From the NCBI GenBank assembly GCA_963823045.1, contig CAWGKA010000010.1, positions 1 to 62,877 on the forward strand: DNA of 62,877 bases, in the 5' to 3' direction. Source of the DNA: JADLGL01 sp963823045. GTDB taxonomy: Bacteria; Pseudomonadota; Alphaproteobacteria; Rhizobiales; Kaistiaceae. This document shows, piece after piece, positions 26,673 through 35,063 of the stretch. The translations under genes and the position numbers were made by a program. Position 1 is the first letter of the stretch; every line of letters begins with the position of its first letter. The notes below the pieces were generated by a model, which ran no database searches, was not told the origin of the DNA, and worked only from the letters and a program-made list of their open reading frames with translations.

Positions 26673-27792
26673 TGGCGTGAAGCGGCTTCTCTATGTCGTC
26701 AGTGAGGACTGGTTCTTCGCCTCGCATTTCCTGCCGATGGCCCGCGCGGCGCTGGCGCTCGGTTTCGACGTTGCCGTGGCGACACGCGAGACGGCGCATG
26801 GCGATGCGCTTCGCGCCGAAGGCTTGCGCGTCATCCCGGTCAATTTCGAGCGCGGCGGGATCGCGCCGACGCAGGTGACGCAGCAAGTCGCGGCGCTGAC
26901 GCAGGTGATGCGTGAGGAGATGCCGTCGATCGTCCATTGCATCGCCCTTCGCTCGCTCGTCGTCGGCGGGCTCGCGGCGCGGCGCGCCAGGGTGCCGGCT
27001 CTGATCGTCGCCGTCACCGGCCTCGGCCACCTTTGGGTCAGTCGCAGCATTGGCGCTGCAATCGGTCGTGCGATCATACGCCGAAGCGCGCGTCGGCTGC
27101 GTGGTCCGCGGACGCTGTTCCTGTTTGAAAATCAAGATGATCCGGCAGCGCTTGGTATCAAAGCGAACGGCGTTCGCGTCGCTTTCATGCCAGGCGCTGG
27201 CGTCGATGCGAACGCCTTCGCGCCGGAGCCCGAGCCGCCGGCTCCACCAGTTCGCGCCGCCATCGTTTCGCGCATGCTGTGGGCGAAGGGGATCGGCACG
27301 GCGGTCGAGGCAGTTCGGCAGCTGCGCCGCGCCGGCGTCGATATCGAACTCGATCTCTGGGGCGCGCGCGACGCATCCAATCCGACCTCCATCAGCGAGG
27401 ACGAGCTGCGGCGCTGGAGCGAGGAGCCGGGCATCCAATGGCATGGCGCTACCAATGATGTCGCTGCCGTGTGGCGCCGGTCGCACATCGCGCTCTTGCC
27501 GAGCCATTATCGCGAGGGCCTGCCGCGATCGCTCGTCGAGGCAATGGCCTCGGCGCGGCCGGTGATCACCACCGACGTGCCGGGTTGCCGCGAATTGGTG
27601 CGCGACGGGGTTGAAGGTTTCGTCGTGCCCAAGGACGACGCCGCCGCGCTGGCGGCTGCCATCCGCCGGTTGGCTGAGAACGCCGAAGCGCGGCAGGCGA
27701 TGGGGCAGGCGGCGCTCGCGCGCTTCCGCGAGGGCTATACGACGGAGATAGTGATGGAGCGCATCAGCGAGATCTACCGCTCGCTCGATTAG
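26665..27792 (+). CDS. Glycosyltransferase family 4 protein
   Basis: A 375-residue GT-B glycosyltransferase. MKRLLYVVSEDWFFASHFLPMA-type N-terminus (here KRLLYVVSEDWFFASHFL), VSRMLWAKGIGTAVEAVRQL in the middle and LLPSHYREGLPRSLVEAMAS with the nucleotide-binding E-x7-E are typical of GT4. VTGLGHLWVS resembles WbpL-linked transferases that add the second sugar on polyprenyl-PP-QuiNAc/FucNAc. It overlaps the upstream epimerase gene by 8 bases and the convergent PNPT gene by 4. Donor is unknown. Confidence 0.88.
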   Translation: MADGVKRLLYVVSEDWFFASHFLPMARAALALGFDVAVATRETAHGDALRAEGLRVIPVNFERGGIAPTQVTQQVAALTQVMREEMPSIVHCIALRSLVVGGLAARRARVPALIVAVTGLGHLWVSRSIGAAIGRAIIRRSARRLRGPRTLFLFENQDDPAALGIKANGVRVAFMPGAGVDANAFAPEPEPPAPPVRAAIVSRMLWAKGIGTAVEAVRQLRRAGVDIELDLWGARDASNPTSISEDELRRWSEEPGIQWHGATNDVAAVWRRSHIALLPSHYREGLPRSLVEAMASARPVITTDVPGCRELVRDGVEGFVVPKDDAAALAAAIRRLAENAEARQAMGQAALARFREGYTTEIVMERISEIYRSLD

Positions 27793-28820
27793 CCGGGCTT
27801 CGTTTTTCCCCAGCGCAGCCAGGCGACGAGGCCGAAGGCGAGGATGAGCGAAGCCAGCACGAAGATCAGCGGCTTGGAGGGCGACAGCCAGGCGAGGTCA
27901 AACAGGAAGACGCCGATCACGAGAACCGCGACGGTGACGGTCGTCTGGCTGAGGCCGCGATCAACGCCGGCCTGATAGGCATGATCGCGATGGGCGGTGG
28001 CGAGCGGCTTCCGCTTGGCAAGGCGCCAGAGCAGCGTGGTCGACGCGTCAAAGACGAAGACCATCGGCAGGATCAGGGCAGCGCCAAGGAACCCGGCGTC
28101 CGCGGCGGCGATCAGGAGCCAGCCGAGCACGAAGCCGAGGCCGGCGCTGCCGACGTCGCCCATGAACAGCCGCGCCGGATGCCAGTTGTAGATAAGGAAG
28201 CCGAGCGCCGCGGCGGTGACGATCAGCGCCGGCAAGGCGCCGTCGACAAAGTCCGACTGCAGGAGGGCGAGGCCGACAAGACCGACGCCGACCACCATCG
28301 CTTCGCCGGCAGCGATGCCGTCGATGCCGTCCATGAAGTTGAAAAGATTGATGAACCAGAGCCAGGCGAGCGCCAGGAGGACACGGTCGAGCCAGACCGG
28401 CAGGAAGCCGCCGAGGATCGGCGTGTCACCGCCCATCGACCATAGGGCGAACCCGACGGCGATCGCCTGGACGAGCAGGCGGAGCCAGAAAGGCAGCGGC
28501 CTCAGATCGTCGACGAAAGACACGGCGATGACGAGGAGGATGCCGACGAGAATGGCGGTCGGCACGGTGCCGTCTACCGCGGCGAGGACGGCGAGACCGA
28601 CCAGGACGATGAGCATAAAGCCGATGCCGCCGCCGCGCGGAACCGGCGCCTTATGGCTCGATCGGTGGTTCGGCTTGTCGAGCACGTTGCGCCGCGTCAG
28701 CCAGACGAGCGCGAGCCCGGACGCCAGCAGCGACGCGGCGAATGTGCCGACGCCGACAATGAGCAGGGTGAGAAAGGATGGCGACAAGGCGTCCCTCTTG
28801 AGCCCGTTCGTCCAAGCCAA
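27789..28820 (-). CDS. WecA/WbpL-like polyprenyl-phosphate sugar-1-phosphate transferase
   Basis: A 343-residue membrane protein of the PNPT (MraY/WecA) family with about 10 helices. SFVDDLRPLPFWLRLLVQ has the Asp-Asp pair, FNFMDGIDGIAAGEAM the NxxN/DGxDG loop and WHPARLFMGDVGSAGLGFVLG the GDxGS motif. It would start repeat synthesis by moving a HexNAc-1-P such as QuiNAc-1-P to undecaprenyl phosphate. Its neighbours, a WbpM-type dehydratase and a 4-ketoreductase-like protein, match the substrate. It is convergent with the GT4 gene, overlapping by 4 bases. Confidence 0.92.
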   Translation of the reverse strand: MAWTNGLKRDALSPSFLTLLIVGVGTFAASLLASGLALVWLTRRNVLDKPNHRSSHKAPVPRGGGIGFMLIVLVGLAVLAAVDGTVPTAILVGILLVIAVSFVDDLRPLPFWLRLLVQAIAVGFALWSMGGDTPILGGFLPVWLDRVLLALAWLWFINLFNFMDGIDGIAAGEAMVVGVGLVGLALLQSDFVDGALPALIVTAAALGFLIYNWHPARLFMGDVGSAGLGFVLGWLLIAAADAGFLGAALILPMVFVFDASTTLLWRLAKRKPLATAHRDHAYQAGVDRGLSQTTVTVAVLVIGVFLFDLAWLSPSKPLIFVLASLILAFGLVAWLRWGKTKPG

Positions 28821-28887
28821 TACGAGACACGGTCTGCGTGCCGGGCGGCTCCGTCCGGCCCAACTCGACTAGTCCCCGGAGAGCGGT

Positions 28888-29547
28888 TTGTCTGCCCCTT
28901 CCTGCCTGATTTTCGACTGCGATGGCGTTCTCGTCGACAGCGAAGTCATCGCCGCGCGTGTCGCGGCCGAGTGTTTCACGGCTGCCGGGGCGGCGATCAC
29001 CGCCGAGGAGATGATCGAGCGTTTCACCGGCATGACGGCGACAAAGGTGACCGAAATGGTGTTCGCGGAGCGCGGCGTCCCGGCGCCGGCCGACGCCACG
29101 ATCGTCCGTCGTGAAGCGATCATGGCGGCGCTCGAAACCGAGGTGACGGCGATTGATGGGGTCGACACAGTCCTGTCGGTCCTTGGCGTGAAGAAGTGCG
29201 TCGCCTCATCGAGCCATCCGGATCGAATCGCATTGACGCTTCGCGTTGCCGGCATCGCGCATCATTTCGGCGATGCCGTATTCAGTGCTTTCCAGGTCGA
29301 GCACGGCAAGCCCGCGCCGGATCTCTTCCTGCTCGCGGCGGAACGGATGGAGGCCGATCCATCCGATTGCGTTGTGATTGAGGATTCGGTCTCAGGCGTC
29401 ACCGCCGGCAGGGCGGCGGGCATGCGCGTCATCGGCTTTGTCGGTGGCGGCCATTGCCTGCCCGACCTCGCCGAAAAGCTGCGCGCAGCGGGGGCTGAGA
29501 CAGTTGTCGAGAATATGCGCGATCTTCCTGCAGTGCTCGGCCTCTAG
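28888..29547 (+). CDS. HAD family hydrolase, beta-phosphoglucomutase-like subfamily IA
   Basis: A 219-residue phosphatase-type protein. The nucleophile motif FDCDGVLVDSE lies at the N-terminus, VASSSHPDRI carries motif II, HGKPAPDLFLLAAERM the motif III lysine, and VVIEDSVSGVTAGRAAGM the acidic motif IV. A helical cap follows motif I. Substrate is not known; it may dephosphorylate a sugar phosphate in the nucleotide-sugar pathways around it. The start is TTG at 28888, and the coding end overlaps the convergent GT4 gene by 4 bases. Confidence 0.9.
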   Translation: MSAPSCLIFDCDGVLVDSEVIAARVAAECFTAAGAAITAEEMIERFTGMTATKVTEMVFAERGVPAPADATIVRREAIMAALETEVTAIDGVDTVLSVLGVKKCVASSSHPDRIALTLRVAGIAHHFGDAVFSAFQVEHGKPAPDLFLLAAERMEADPSDCVVIEDSVSGVTAGRAAGMRVIGFVGGGHCLPDLAEKLRAAGAETVVENMRDLPAVLGL

Positions 29548-30659
29548 CCGGACACCTCTTCGAGGGCGATCATGCGCAGGGCGTCGGCGAAGGCGCCGAC
29601 GCTGCCTGCCGGCGATTCCGCGGCTGCGCCTGTGGATAGCCGATCGAGCAGGACGCGGTCGCCGGCCAGCCGCATGAGGCAGTCCGCCAGCGCCTCGGCG
29701 GTCACCGCGCCTGCGACGAGGCCATCGACGCCGTCCCGCACTTGCTCGACGAGGCCGCCGACCGGCGTGGCGACGATCGGCATGCCGGCGCCCTGCGCCG
29801 CCGCAGCGACGCCGGACTGGCTCGCCTCGACATAGGGCAGGACGAGGACGTCGTATTGGCCTAGGATTCCGCCGATCTCGGCGTGCTCGATCCAGCGATT
29901 GACGACGGTCGCGCCGAGGGCCGAGAGGCGGGTTTCGAGGCCGGCAATCGAGCCTTCGCCATAGACGCCCAGTTCCAGCTTTGCGCCGCTTTGGCGAGCG
30001 ATCTCGGCCGCGGCAACAAGGAGATCGAGGCCCTTGTAGGCCATGATGCGGCCAAGGAAGAGGACACGGAGCGGACCCGTGCCGCGCTCGGCGCGTTCGG
30101 CACCATATGCAATTGCCGGATGCGCAAGCGTGACGATCTTCTTGGGATCAACGGCCCGCTCGGCCGTCAGGCGATCTGTGACAGCCTGGCTCAGCGTGAC
30201 AATGCGGTCGGCATGATCGAGGTCGCGGAGCAGCCAATTGTGAACGCGTCCGGTGTCATCGCCCGGGTGGCGGGACGCATCATGGGCGATGACGACGTAT
30301 CGGATCGGGCTTTTGGCGAGGCGTCGCCCGAGCAGAGGCGTCCACACATGCGACATCAGCACGACGACCGCGGTGAAGCCCTCTTTCTTCAAGCGATCGA
30401 GCAGTTGATCGGCCTGCCGACGGAAGCGAAGCAGACGGAACAATGCTCCGCGATTTCGCGAGAAAGTTGCAAAAGGCCAGGTCGTCGGGGATAGATCGGC
30501 CAGGCTCTCAGCGAGCTCGTTGGCTGTCGAATAGGAGACTGCGCCGCTGGCATCAGGCTGCTCGCTTAGATGGCGGGCAATCTCAAGCGTCATCCAGCTC
30601 AAGGAGCCGCGGCGACCCCAATAGAGGAACAGGATCTTGCCGTTGCTTTCGCTCACCAA
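29544..30659 (-). CDS. Glycosyltransferase family 4 protein
   Basis: A 371-residue GT-B enzyme. ILFLYWGRRGSLSWMTLEIA begins the acceptor domain; RVLFLGRIMAYKGLDLLVAAAE begins the nucleotide-sugar domain; and DVLVLPYVEASQSGVAAAAQG holds the E-x7-like donor site. QSGV replaces the more usual EGFG/PxxxEA loop, as in some GT4 subfamilies. It is divergent from the nonulosonate-like operon, separated by 245 bp. Donor and acceptor unknown. Confidence 0.87.
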   Translation of the reverse strand: MVSESNGKILFLYWGRRGSLSWMTLEIARHLSEQPDASGAVSYSTANELAESLADLSPTTWPFATFSRNRGALFRLLRFRRQADQLLDRLKKEGFTAVVVLMSHVWTPLLGRRLAKSPIRYVVIAHDASRHPGDDTGRVHNWLLRDLDHADRIVTLSQAVTDRLTAERAVDPKKIVTLAHPAIAYGAERAERGTGPLRVLFLGRIMAYKGLDLLVAAAEIARQSGAKLELGVYGEGSIAGLETRLSALGATVVNRWIEHAEIGGILGQYDVLVLPYVEASQSGVAAAAQGAGMPIVATPVGGLVEQVRDGVDGLVAGAVTAEALADCLMRLAGDRVLLDRLSTGAAAESPAGSVGAFADALRMIALEEVSG

Positions 30660-30823
30660 TCAGGGACTTCCATCCGGTTCGGATCGTATTACCCGGGCTT
30701 TGGCCAAGGGCTGCGGCGGGGGGCGCGGTTTGTCGCAATAGCGCAACGGTTCGAAGGTATTCGCAAATGCTTTGTCGCGTTGCCCGATCAATGCCCCAAT
30801 CGCGCGATGCAACACAGCGAACC

Positions 30824-30847
30824 TTGACCCGGCGTTGATATCACGCC
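30824..30847 (+). promoter_or_regulatory. Candidate operator/promoter element upstream of the NeuB-like operon
   Basis: A near-perfect palindrome GGCGTTGATATCACGCC (30831-30847; perfect except for one extra T) lies about 58 bases before the ATG of the synthase gene, just after TTGACC (30824-30829), a possible -35 box. A matching -10 box is not convincing. The rest of the 245-bp divergent gap shows nothing further. It may be a repressor site or chance. Confidence 0.25.
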
Positions 30848-30904
30848 GAGATTGAGATAGCTCAGATTTCACCTCCCGGGACGCGGCAAAACGGAAAGAG
30901 GCAG

Positions 30905-31972
30905 ATGCAGCGCAGCGAATTCACCATTGACGGCGTGAGGGTTGCGGACGACGCGCCTTGCTATGTGATCGCGGAGATCGGCCACAATCATCAGGGCGAT
31001 GTCGAGAAGTGCAAGCAGCTCTTCGACGCCGCCAAGGACTGCGGCGCCAACGCGGTTAAGCTGCAGAAACGGGACAACCGGTCGCTCTTCACGCGGGTGA
31101 TGTATGCAAGCCCGTATAACTCCGACCACGCCTTCGGCGACACCTATGGGCAGCATCGCGAAGCGCTGGAGTTCGGCCGCGACGAGTATGCCGAGCTGAT
31201 GGCCTATGCCGACGAGATCGGCATCACCTTCTTCTCTACCGCATTCGATATTCCGAGTGCCGACTTCCTCGCCGACCTCAACGTCCCCGCATACAAGATC
31301 GCGTCGGGCGATTTGCGATCGATACCGCTGCTGCGCCACGTTGCGTCGATCGGCAAGCCGATGATCATTTCCACCGGTGGTGGCACGATGGATGACGTCC
31401 GTCGCGCCTATGAAACGATCATGCCGATCAACGATCAGCTGTGCATCATGCAGTGTACGGCCGGCTATCCGCCGGAATTTTCCGAGCTCAATCTGCGGGT
31501 CATCGAGACCTTCAAGAGGGAATTTCCCGATACCGTCATCGGCTTCTCCTCACACAACTCGGGCATCGCCATGCCGCTGATCGCCTATATGCTGGGCTCG
31601 CGCATGGTGGAAAAGCACTTCACGCTCAACCGCGCCATGAAGGGCAGCGACCATGCCTTTTCGCTGGAGCCGCCTGGACTTCGCCGCCTCGTGCGCGATC
31701 TTCACCGCACCGTCGAAGCGATGGGCGACGGCGTGAAACGCACCTATCCGAGCGAGGAACGGCCGCTCTACAAGATGGCGAAGAAGCTCGTGGCGGCGCG
31801 CGATCTGCCGGCCGGCCATGTCATCACCGACGCCGATATCGCCATGAAGACGCCCAATGACGGCTTGTCCCCGGTGCATTATGACGATTTGATCGGCCGG
31901 CGGTTGGTGTCGCCGTTGAAGGCCGATGAGAGCTTCGCCGTCGAAAATACGGTTGCTGCCTCGGCCGCCTGA
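30905..31972 (+). CDS. N-acetylneuraminate synthase family (NeuB/SpsE-like) nonulosonate synthase
   Basis: A 355-residue PEP-dependent condensing enzyme. YVIAEIGHNHQGDVEKCKQL and NAVKLQKRDN form the TIM-barrel start, TGGGTMDDVRRAYE and CTAGYPPEFSELNL follow, and GFSSHNSGIAMPL plus MVEKHFTLNR supply the two metal-binding histidines of NeuB. The C-terminal 60 residues form the antifreeze-like SAF domain (LVAARDLPAGHVITDADIAM). The family joins PEP to a C6 aldose derivative to make a C9 2-keto acid. The acceptor is unknown; no NeuC-type epimerase is nearby. GAAAGAGGCAG precedes the ATG. First gene of a five-gene operon. Confidence 0.92.
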   Translation: MQRSEFTIDGVRVADDAPCYVIAEIGHNHQGDVEKCKQLFDAAKDCGANAVKLQKRDNRSLFTRVMYASPYNSDHAFGDTYGQHREALEFGRDEYAELMAYADEIGITFFSTAFDIPSADFLADLNVPAYKIASGDLRSIPLLRHVASIGKPMIISTGGGTMDDVRRAYETIMPINDQLCIMQCTAGYPPEFSELNLRVIETFKREFPDTVIGFSSHNSGIAMPLIAYMLGSRMVEKHFTLNRAMKGSDHAFSLEPPGLRRLVRDLHRTVEAMGDGVKRTYPSEERPLYKMAKKLVAARDLPAGHVITDADIAMKTPNDGLSPVHYDDLIGRRLVSPLKADESFAVENTVAASAA

Positions 31973-32035
31973 CGGCAGAACCGTCGCATTTCGGCGGAGG
32001 GCGGCAATCGCCCTCCGGTAGCCTCGCCGGGTGAA

Positions 32036-32827
32036 ATGTCGGACAATCCTTTCGATCTGACCGGTCGGGTCATTGCGCTTACCGGTGGCAACGGTCAGTT
32101 GGGCCGCGCCTTTGTCGATCGCCTGATTGCGGCCGGGGCCCGCGTGGCGGTGATCGATCTCGCTGGCGACAATCTGCCTGACGACGGGCGGGTGAAGCTG
32201 TTCAAGGCGGATGTCACCAACCGCGACGCGCTTGAAGAAGTGCTCGCCAATGTCACGGCGGAATGGGACCGGCCGCACGGCCTCATCAACGCCGCCGCGC
32301 TCGATTCGCCGCCCAATGCGCCGGCCGGCGAAAACGGGCCGTTCGAGACCTATCCCGAGGAAAGCTTCGATCGCGTCATGACGGTCAACGTCAAGGGCGT
32401 GTTCCTTTGCTGCCAGGTGTTCGGTGCTGCGATGGCCGAGGCGAAGCGGGGGTCGATCGTCAACATCGCCTCGATCTACGGCATGGTCTCGCCGGATCAG
32501 GGCCTCTACGCTTATCGGCGCGAACGCGGCGAGGAGTTCTACAAGCCGGTGGCCTATTCGGTATCGAAATCGGCGCTCTACAATCTGACGCGCTATCTGG
32601 CGACCTATTGGGGCGCGGCGGGCGTGCGCGTGAACACGCTGACCCTTGCCGGCGTTGCCGCTGGGCAAGACCCCGAGTTCCTCAAGCGCTACCACGCCAA
32701 GGTGCCGCTCGGACGGATGGCGCGGGCCGAGGAATGCGCCAACACGGCGCAGTTCCTGTTGTCGGACGCAGCATCCTATGTGACCGGATCAAACCTCGTG
32801 GTGGATGGAGGCTTCACCGCATGGTGA
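32036..32827 (+). CDS. Short-chain dehydrogenase/reductase
   Basis: A 263-residue classical SDR. IALTGGNGQLGRAFVDRL is a variant of the TGxxxGxG cofactor loop, INAAALDSPP a variant NAG motif, and VNIASIYGMVSPDQGLY with AYSVSKSALYNLTRYL give Ser-Tyr-Lys. The inserted YRRERGEEFYKP between serine and tyrosine is typical of SDRs found beside nonulosonate genes, as in PtmA-like proteins. It probably oxidises or reduces a hydroxyl of the nonulosonate precursor. It overlaps the aldehyde dehydrogenase gene by 7 bases, implying co-translation. Confidence 0.9.
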   Translation: MSDNPFDLTGRVIALTGGNGQLGRAFVDRLIAAGARVAVIDLAGDNLPDDGRVKLFKADVTNRDALEEVLANVTAEWDRPHGLINAAALDSPPNAPAGENGPFETYPEESFDRVMTVNVKGVFLCCQVFGAAMAEAKRGSIVNIASIYGMVSPDQGLYAYRRERGEEFYKPVAYSVSKSALYNLTRYLATYWGAAGVRVNTLTLAGVAAGQDPEFLKRYHAKVPLGRMARAEECANTAQFLLSDAASYVTGSNLVVDGGFTAW

Positions 32828-34296
32828 CGGATGCTGAGGCGACGACGAAGCTGAGCAACTGGATTGCCGGGCAGGCAGTGCCGGCGGATTCGGGCGCGTA
32901 TTTCGAAAAGCGTTCGCCGCATGACGGGCGCCTGCTGTCGCTGGCGCCGCGCTCGGGCGAGGAAGACATCGACATCGCCGTGCGCGAGGCGCAGGCGGCG
33001 CAGCCGGAATGGGCAGAGATTCCCGCGGTGCAGCGCGGCGCGATCCTTCACCGCATCGCCAATGCGCTCGAGGCGCGGATCGACGAGATCGCGGCGGTGG
33101 TCGCGGTCGAGACGGGCAAGTCGTTCGGCGAGGCGAAGGGCGAGACCGGCGGCGGCATCGCGCTCGCGCGTTTCTATGCCGGCGAGGGGCAGCGCCTTTA
33201 CGGCCGCACCACGACGTCGGGCGCCGCCGGCAAATACGCCATGACGGTGCGCCGCCCCTGCGGCGTCGCCGGCCTCATCGTCCCGGCGAATACGCCGATC
33301 GCCAATCTCTGCTGGAAGACGTTCCCGGCGCTCATCTGCGGCAACGCCGTCGTCTTGAAGAGCGCGGAAGATACGCCAGGAACGGCCGATATCTTCGCCG
33401 AGATCATCCACGATGCCGGCCTTCCCGCCGGCGTCTTCAATGTCGTGCACGGCTTCGGCACGGAAGCGGGCGTGCCGCTTGTCGAGCATCCGAATGTCGA
33501 CGTGATCTCGTTCACTGGTTCGACTGCCGTCGGCCGTTGGATCGGCGAGGTCTGCGGCCGGATGATGCGGAAGGTTTCGCTCGAACTCGGCGGCAAGAAC
33601 CCGCTCGTTGTGTGCGACGACGCCGATCTCGACAACGCCGTGCGCTGGACCTGCCTGTCGGCCTTCTCCAACGCCGGTCAGCGCTGCGCTTCCGGCAGCC
33701 GTATCATCGTTTTCGAGGCGGTCTACGACGCCTTCACGCAGAAGCTCCTCGAGGCCGTTGCCAAGCTCAAAGTCGGCCCAACCAATGACGACGATTTCGG
33801 ACCGGTCATCAATCAACGCCAGCTCGATGCGATGCTTGCAGCCGTTGCGGTCGCCAAGGGGAACGGCGCGACGGTGCTTGCCGGCGGCGAACGCCTGACC
33901 GATGCCGCACACGCCGGTGGCTGGTACATGGCGCCGACCGTCGTCGAGGGCGCCGGACCCAAGGACGAACTGTCGGTCAAGGAACTGTTCGGTCCGGTCG
34001 CCTCGCTCTATTGCGTGCCTGACTACGAGGCGGCGCTGGCGATGGCCAATGACTCGCCCTATGGCCTCACTGCCGCGATCCATACCGCGAACGTCGATCG
34101 CGCTATCGACTTCGCGCACCGGGTTCGCTCGGGCGTCGCCGTGGTGAATGCCGGCACCTATGGCTCGGAACCGCACATGCCGTTCGGCGGCGTCGGCCAG
34201 TCCGGCAATGGCAGCCGCGAGCCGGGCACGGAGGCGCTGGATATCTACTCCAACCTCAAGGACATCTACATCGTCACCGATCCGGCGCGGATCTGA
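32821..34296 (+). CDS. Aldehyde dehydrogenase family protein
   Basis: A 491-residue NAD(P)-dependent aldehyde dehydrogenase. GVAGLIVPANTPIANLCWK and SFTGSTAVGRWIGE form the cofactor site, VSLELGGKNPLVV has the general-base glutamate, and FSNAGQRCASGSRIIV the catalytic cysteine. FGGVGQSGNGSREPGTEALD closes the fold. An uninterrupted frame extends further upstream in the shadow of the SDR gene, but ATG 32821 gives the family start. ALDHs are not part of known sialic, legionaminic or pseudaminic acid pathways, so it may make a uronic or aldonic acid unit here. Confidence 0.93.
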   Translation: MVTDAEATTKLSNWIAGQAVPADSGAYFEKRSPHDGRLLSLAPRSGEEDIDIAVREAQAAQPEWAEIPAVQRGAILHRIANALEARIDEIAAVVAVETGKSFGEAKGETGGGIALARFYAGEGQRLYGRTTTSGAAGKYAMTVRRPCGVAGLIVPANTPIANLCWKTFPALICGNAVVLKSAEDTPGTADIFAEIIHDAGLPAGVFNVVHGFGTEAGVPLVEHPNVDVISFTGSTAVGRWIGEVCGRMMRKVSLELGGKNPLVVCDDADLDNAVRWTCLSAFSNAGQRCASGSRIIVFEAVYDAFTQKLLEAVAKLKVGPTNDDDFGPVINQRQLDAMLAAVAVAKGNGATVLAGGERLTDAAHAGGWYMAPTVVEGAGPKDELSVKELFGPVASLYCVPDYEAALAMANDSPYGLTAAIHTANVDRAIDFAHRVRSGVAVVNAGTYGSEPHMPFGGVGQSGNGSREPGTEALDIYSNLKDIYIVTDPARI

Positions 34297-34301
34297 GCGC
34301 A

Positions 34302-35045
34302 ATGCCAAGCGTCGTCGCTCTCATTCCCGCACGATCAGGATCGCAGCGCGTCATCGACAAGAACATCCGTCCGCTCGGCGGGCATCCGACGCTCGCCTTC
34401 AGCATCGCGACGGCCAAGGCGAGCGGCGTGTTCGATGCTGTCGTCGTTTCCACCGACAGCGAGCGCTACGCCGCCATCGCCAGGCACTATGGCGCCGAGG
34501 TGCCGGCGCTGCGTCCGGCCGAAATCGCGACGGCGACGTCGCCCGATATCGCCTGGGTTCAGCATGCGCTCGACCGGTTAGAGGCGAGTGGGCGTTCGTT
34601 CGACGCGTTCTCGATCCTGCGCCCGACCAGTCCGTTCCGCCTGCCCGACACGATCCGCCGGGCTTGGGAAGCTTTTCTGGCCGAAGAGGGCGTCGACAGC
34701 CTGCGCGCTGTCGAGAAGGTCGGCCAGCATCCGGGCAAGATGTGGGTGATCCGCGGCAAGCGCATGACGCCGCTGATGCCGCTGTCGCCGGCCGAGCAGC
34801 CCTGGCACTCGACGCAGATGGCGGCGCTTCCGGAGGTCTATATTCAGAACGCCAGCCTCGAGATCGCCTGGACCCGCGTCGCCAAGGAAGGAACCATTGC
34901 CGGCCATGCGGTGATGCCGTTTCTGACCGAAGGTAGCGAAGGATTGGACGTCAATACCGAGTATGATTTCTGGTACTGCGAACAGCTGGTGGCGCGTGGG
35001 GAAGCGCAGCTGCCCGAGGTTCCGCAGGAGCCGTTCTTCGGCTGA
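34302..35045 (+). CDS. CMP-nonulosonate cytidylyltransferase (NeuA-like)
   Basis: A 247-residue member of the acylneuraminate cytidylyltransferase family. VVALIPARSGSQRVIDKNIR is a variant CTP loop (IPAR-x-GS), VVVSTDSERYAAIARHYGAE and FSILRPTSPFRLPDTIRRAW complete the nucleotide site, and GLDVNTEYDFWYCEQL is the usual C-terminal block. It would activate the 2-keto sugar acid made by the upstream NeuB-like enzyme as a CMP derivative. It begins 5 bp after the aldehyde dehydrogenase gene. Confidence 0.9.
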   Translation: MPSVVALIPARSGSQRVIDKNIRPLGGHPTLAFSIATAKASGVFDAVVVSTDSERYAAIARHYGAEVPALRPAEIATATSPDIAWVQHALDRLEASGRSFDAFSILRPTSPFRLPDTIRRAWEAFLAEEGVDSLRAVEKVGQHPGKMWVIRGKRMTPLMPLSPAEQPWHSTQMAALPEVYIQNASLEIAWTRVAKEGTIAGHAVMPFLTEGSEGLDVNTEYDFWYCEQLVARGEAQLPEVPQEPFFG

Positions 35046-35063
35046 TCAATTTGGAGCGATGGT

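Noticed and set aside
32263..32820. N-terminal extension of the aldehyde dehydrogenase into the SDR gene
   Set aside because: It is out of frame with the SDR, whose motifs are clear, and Arg-rich. ATG 32821 gives a normal ALDH start with 7-base overlap.
32776..34308. 510-residue minus-strand frame opposite the ALDH gene
   Set aside because: A shadow of the ALDH gene, with no recognisable domains of its own.
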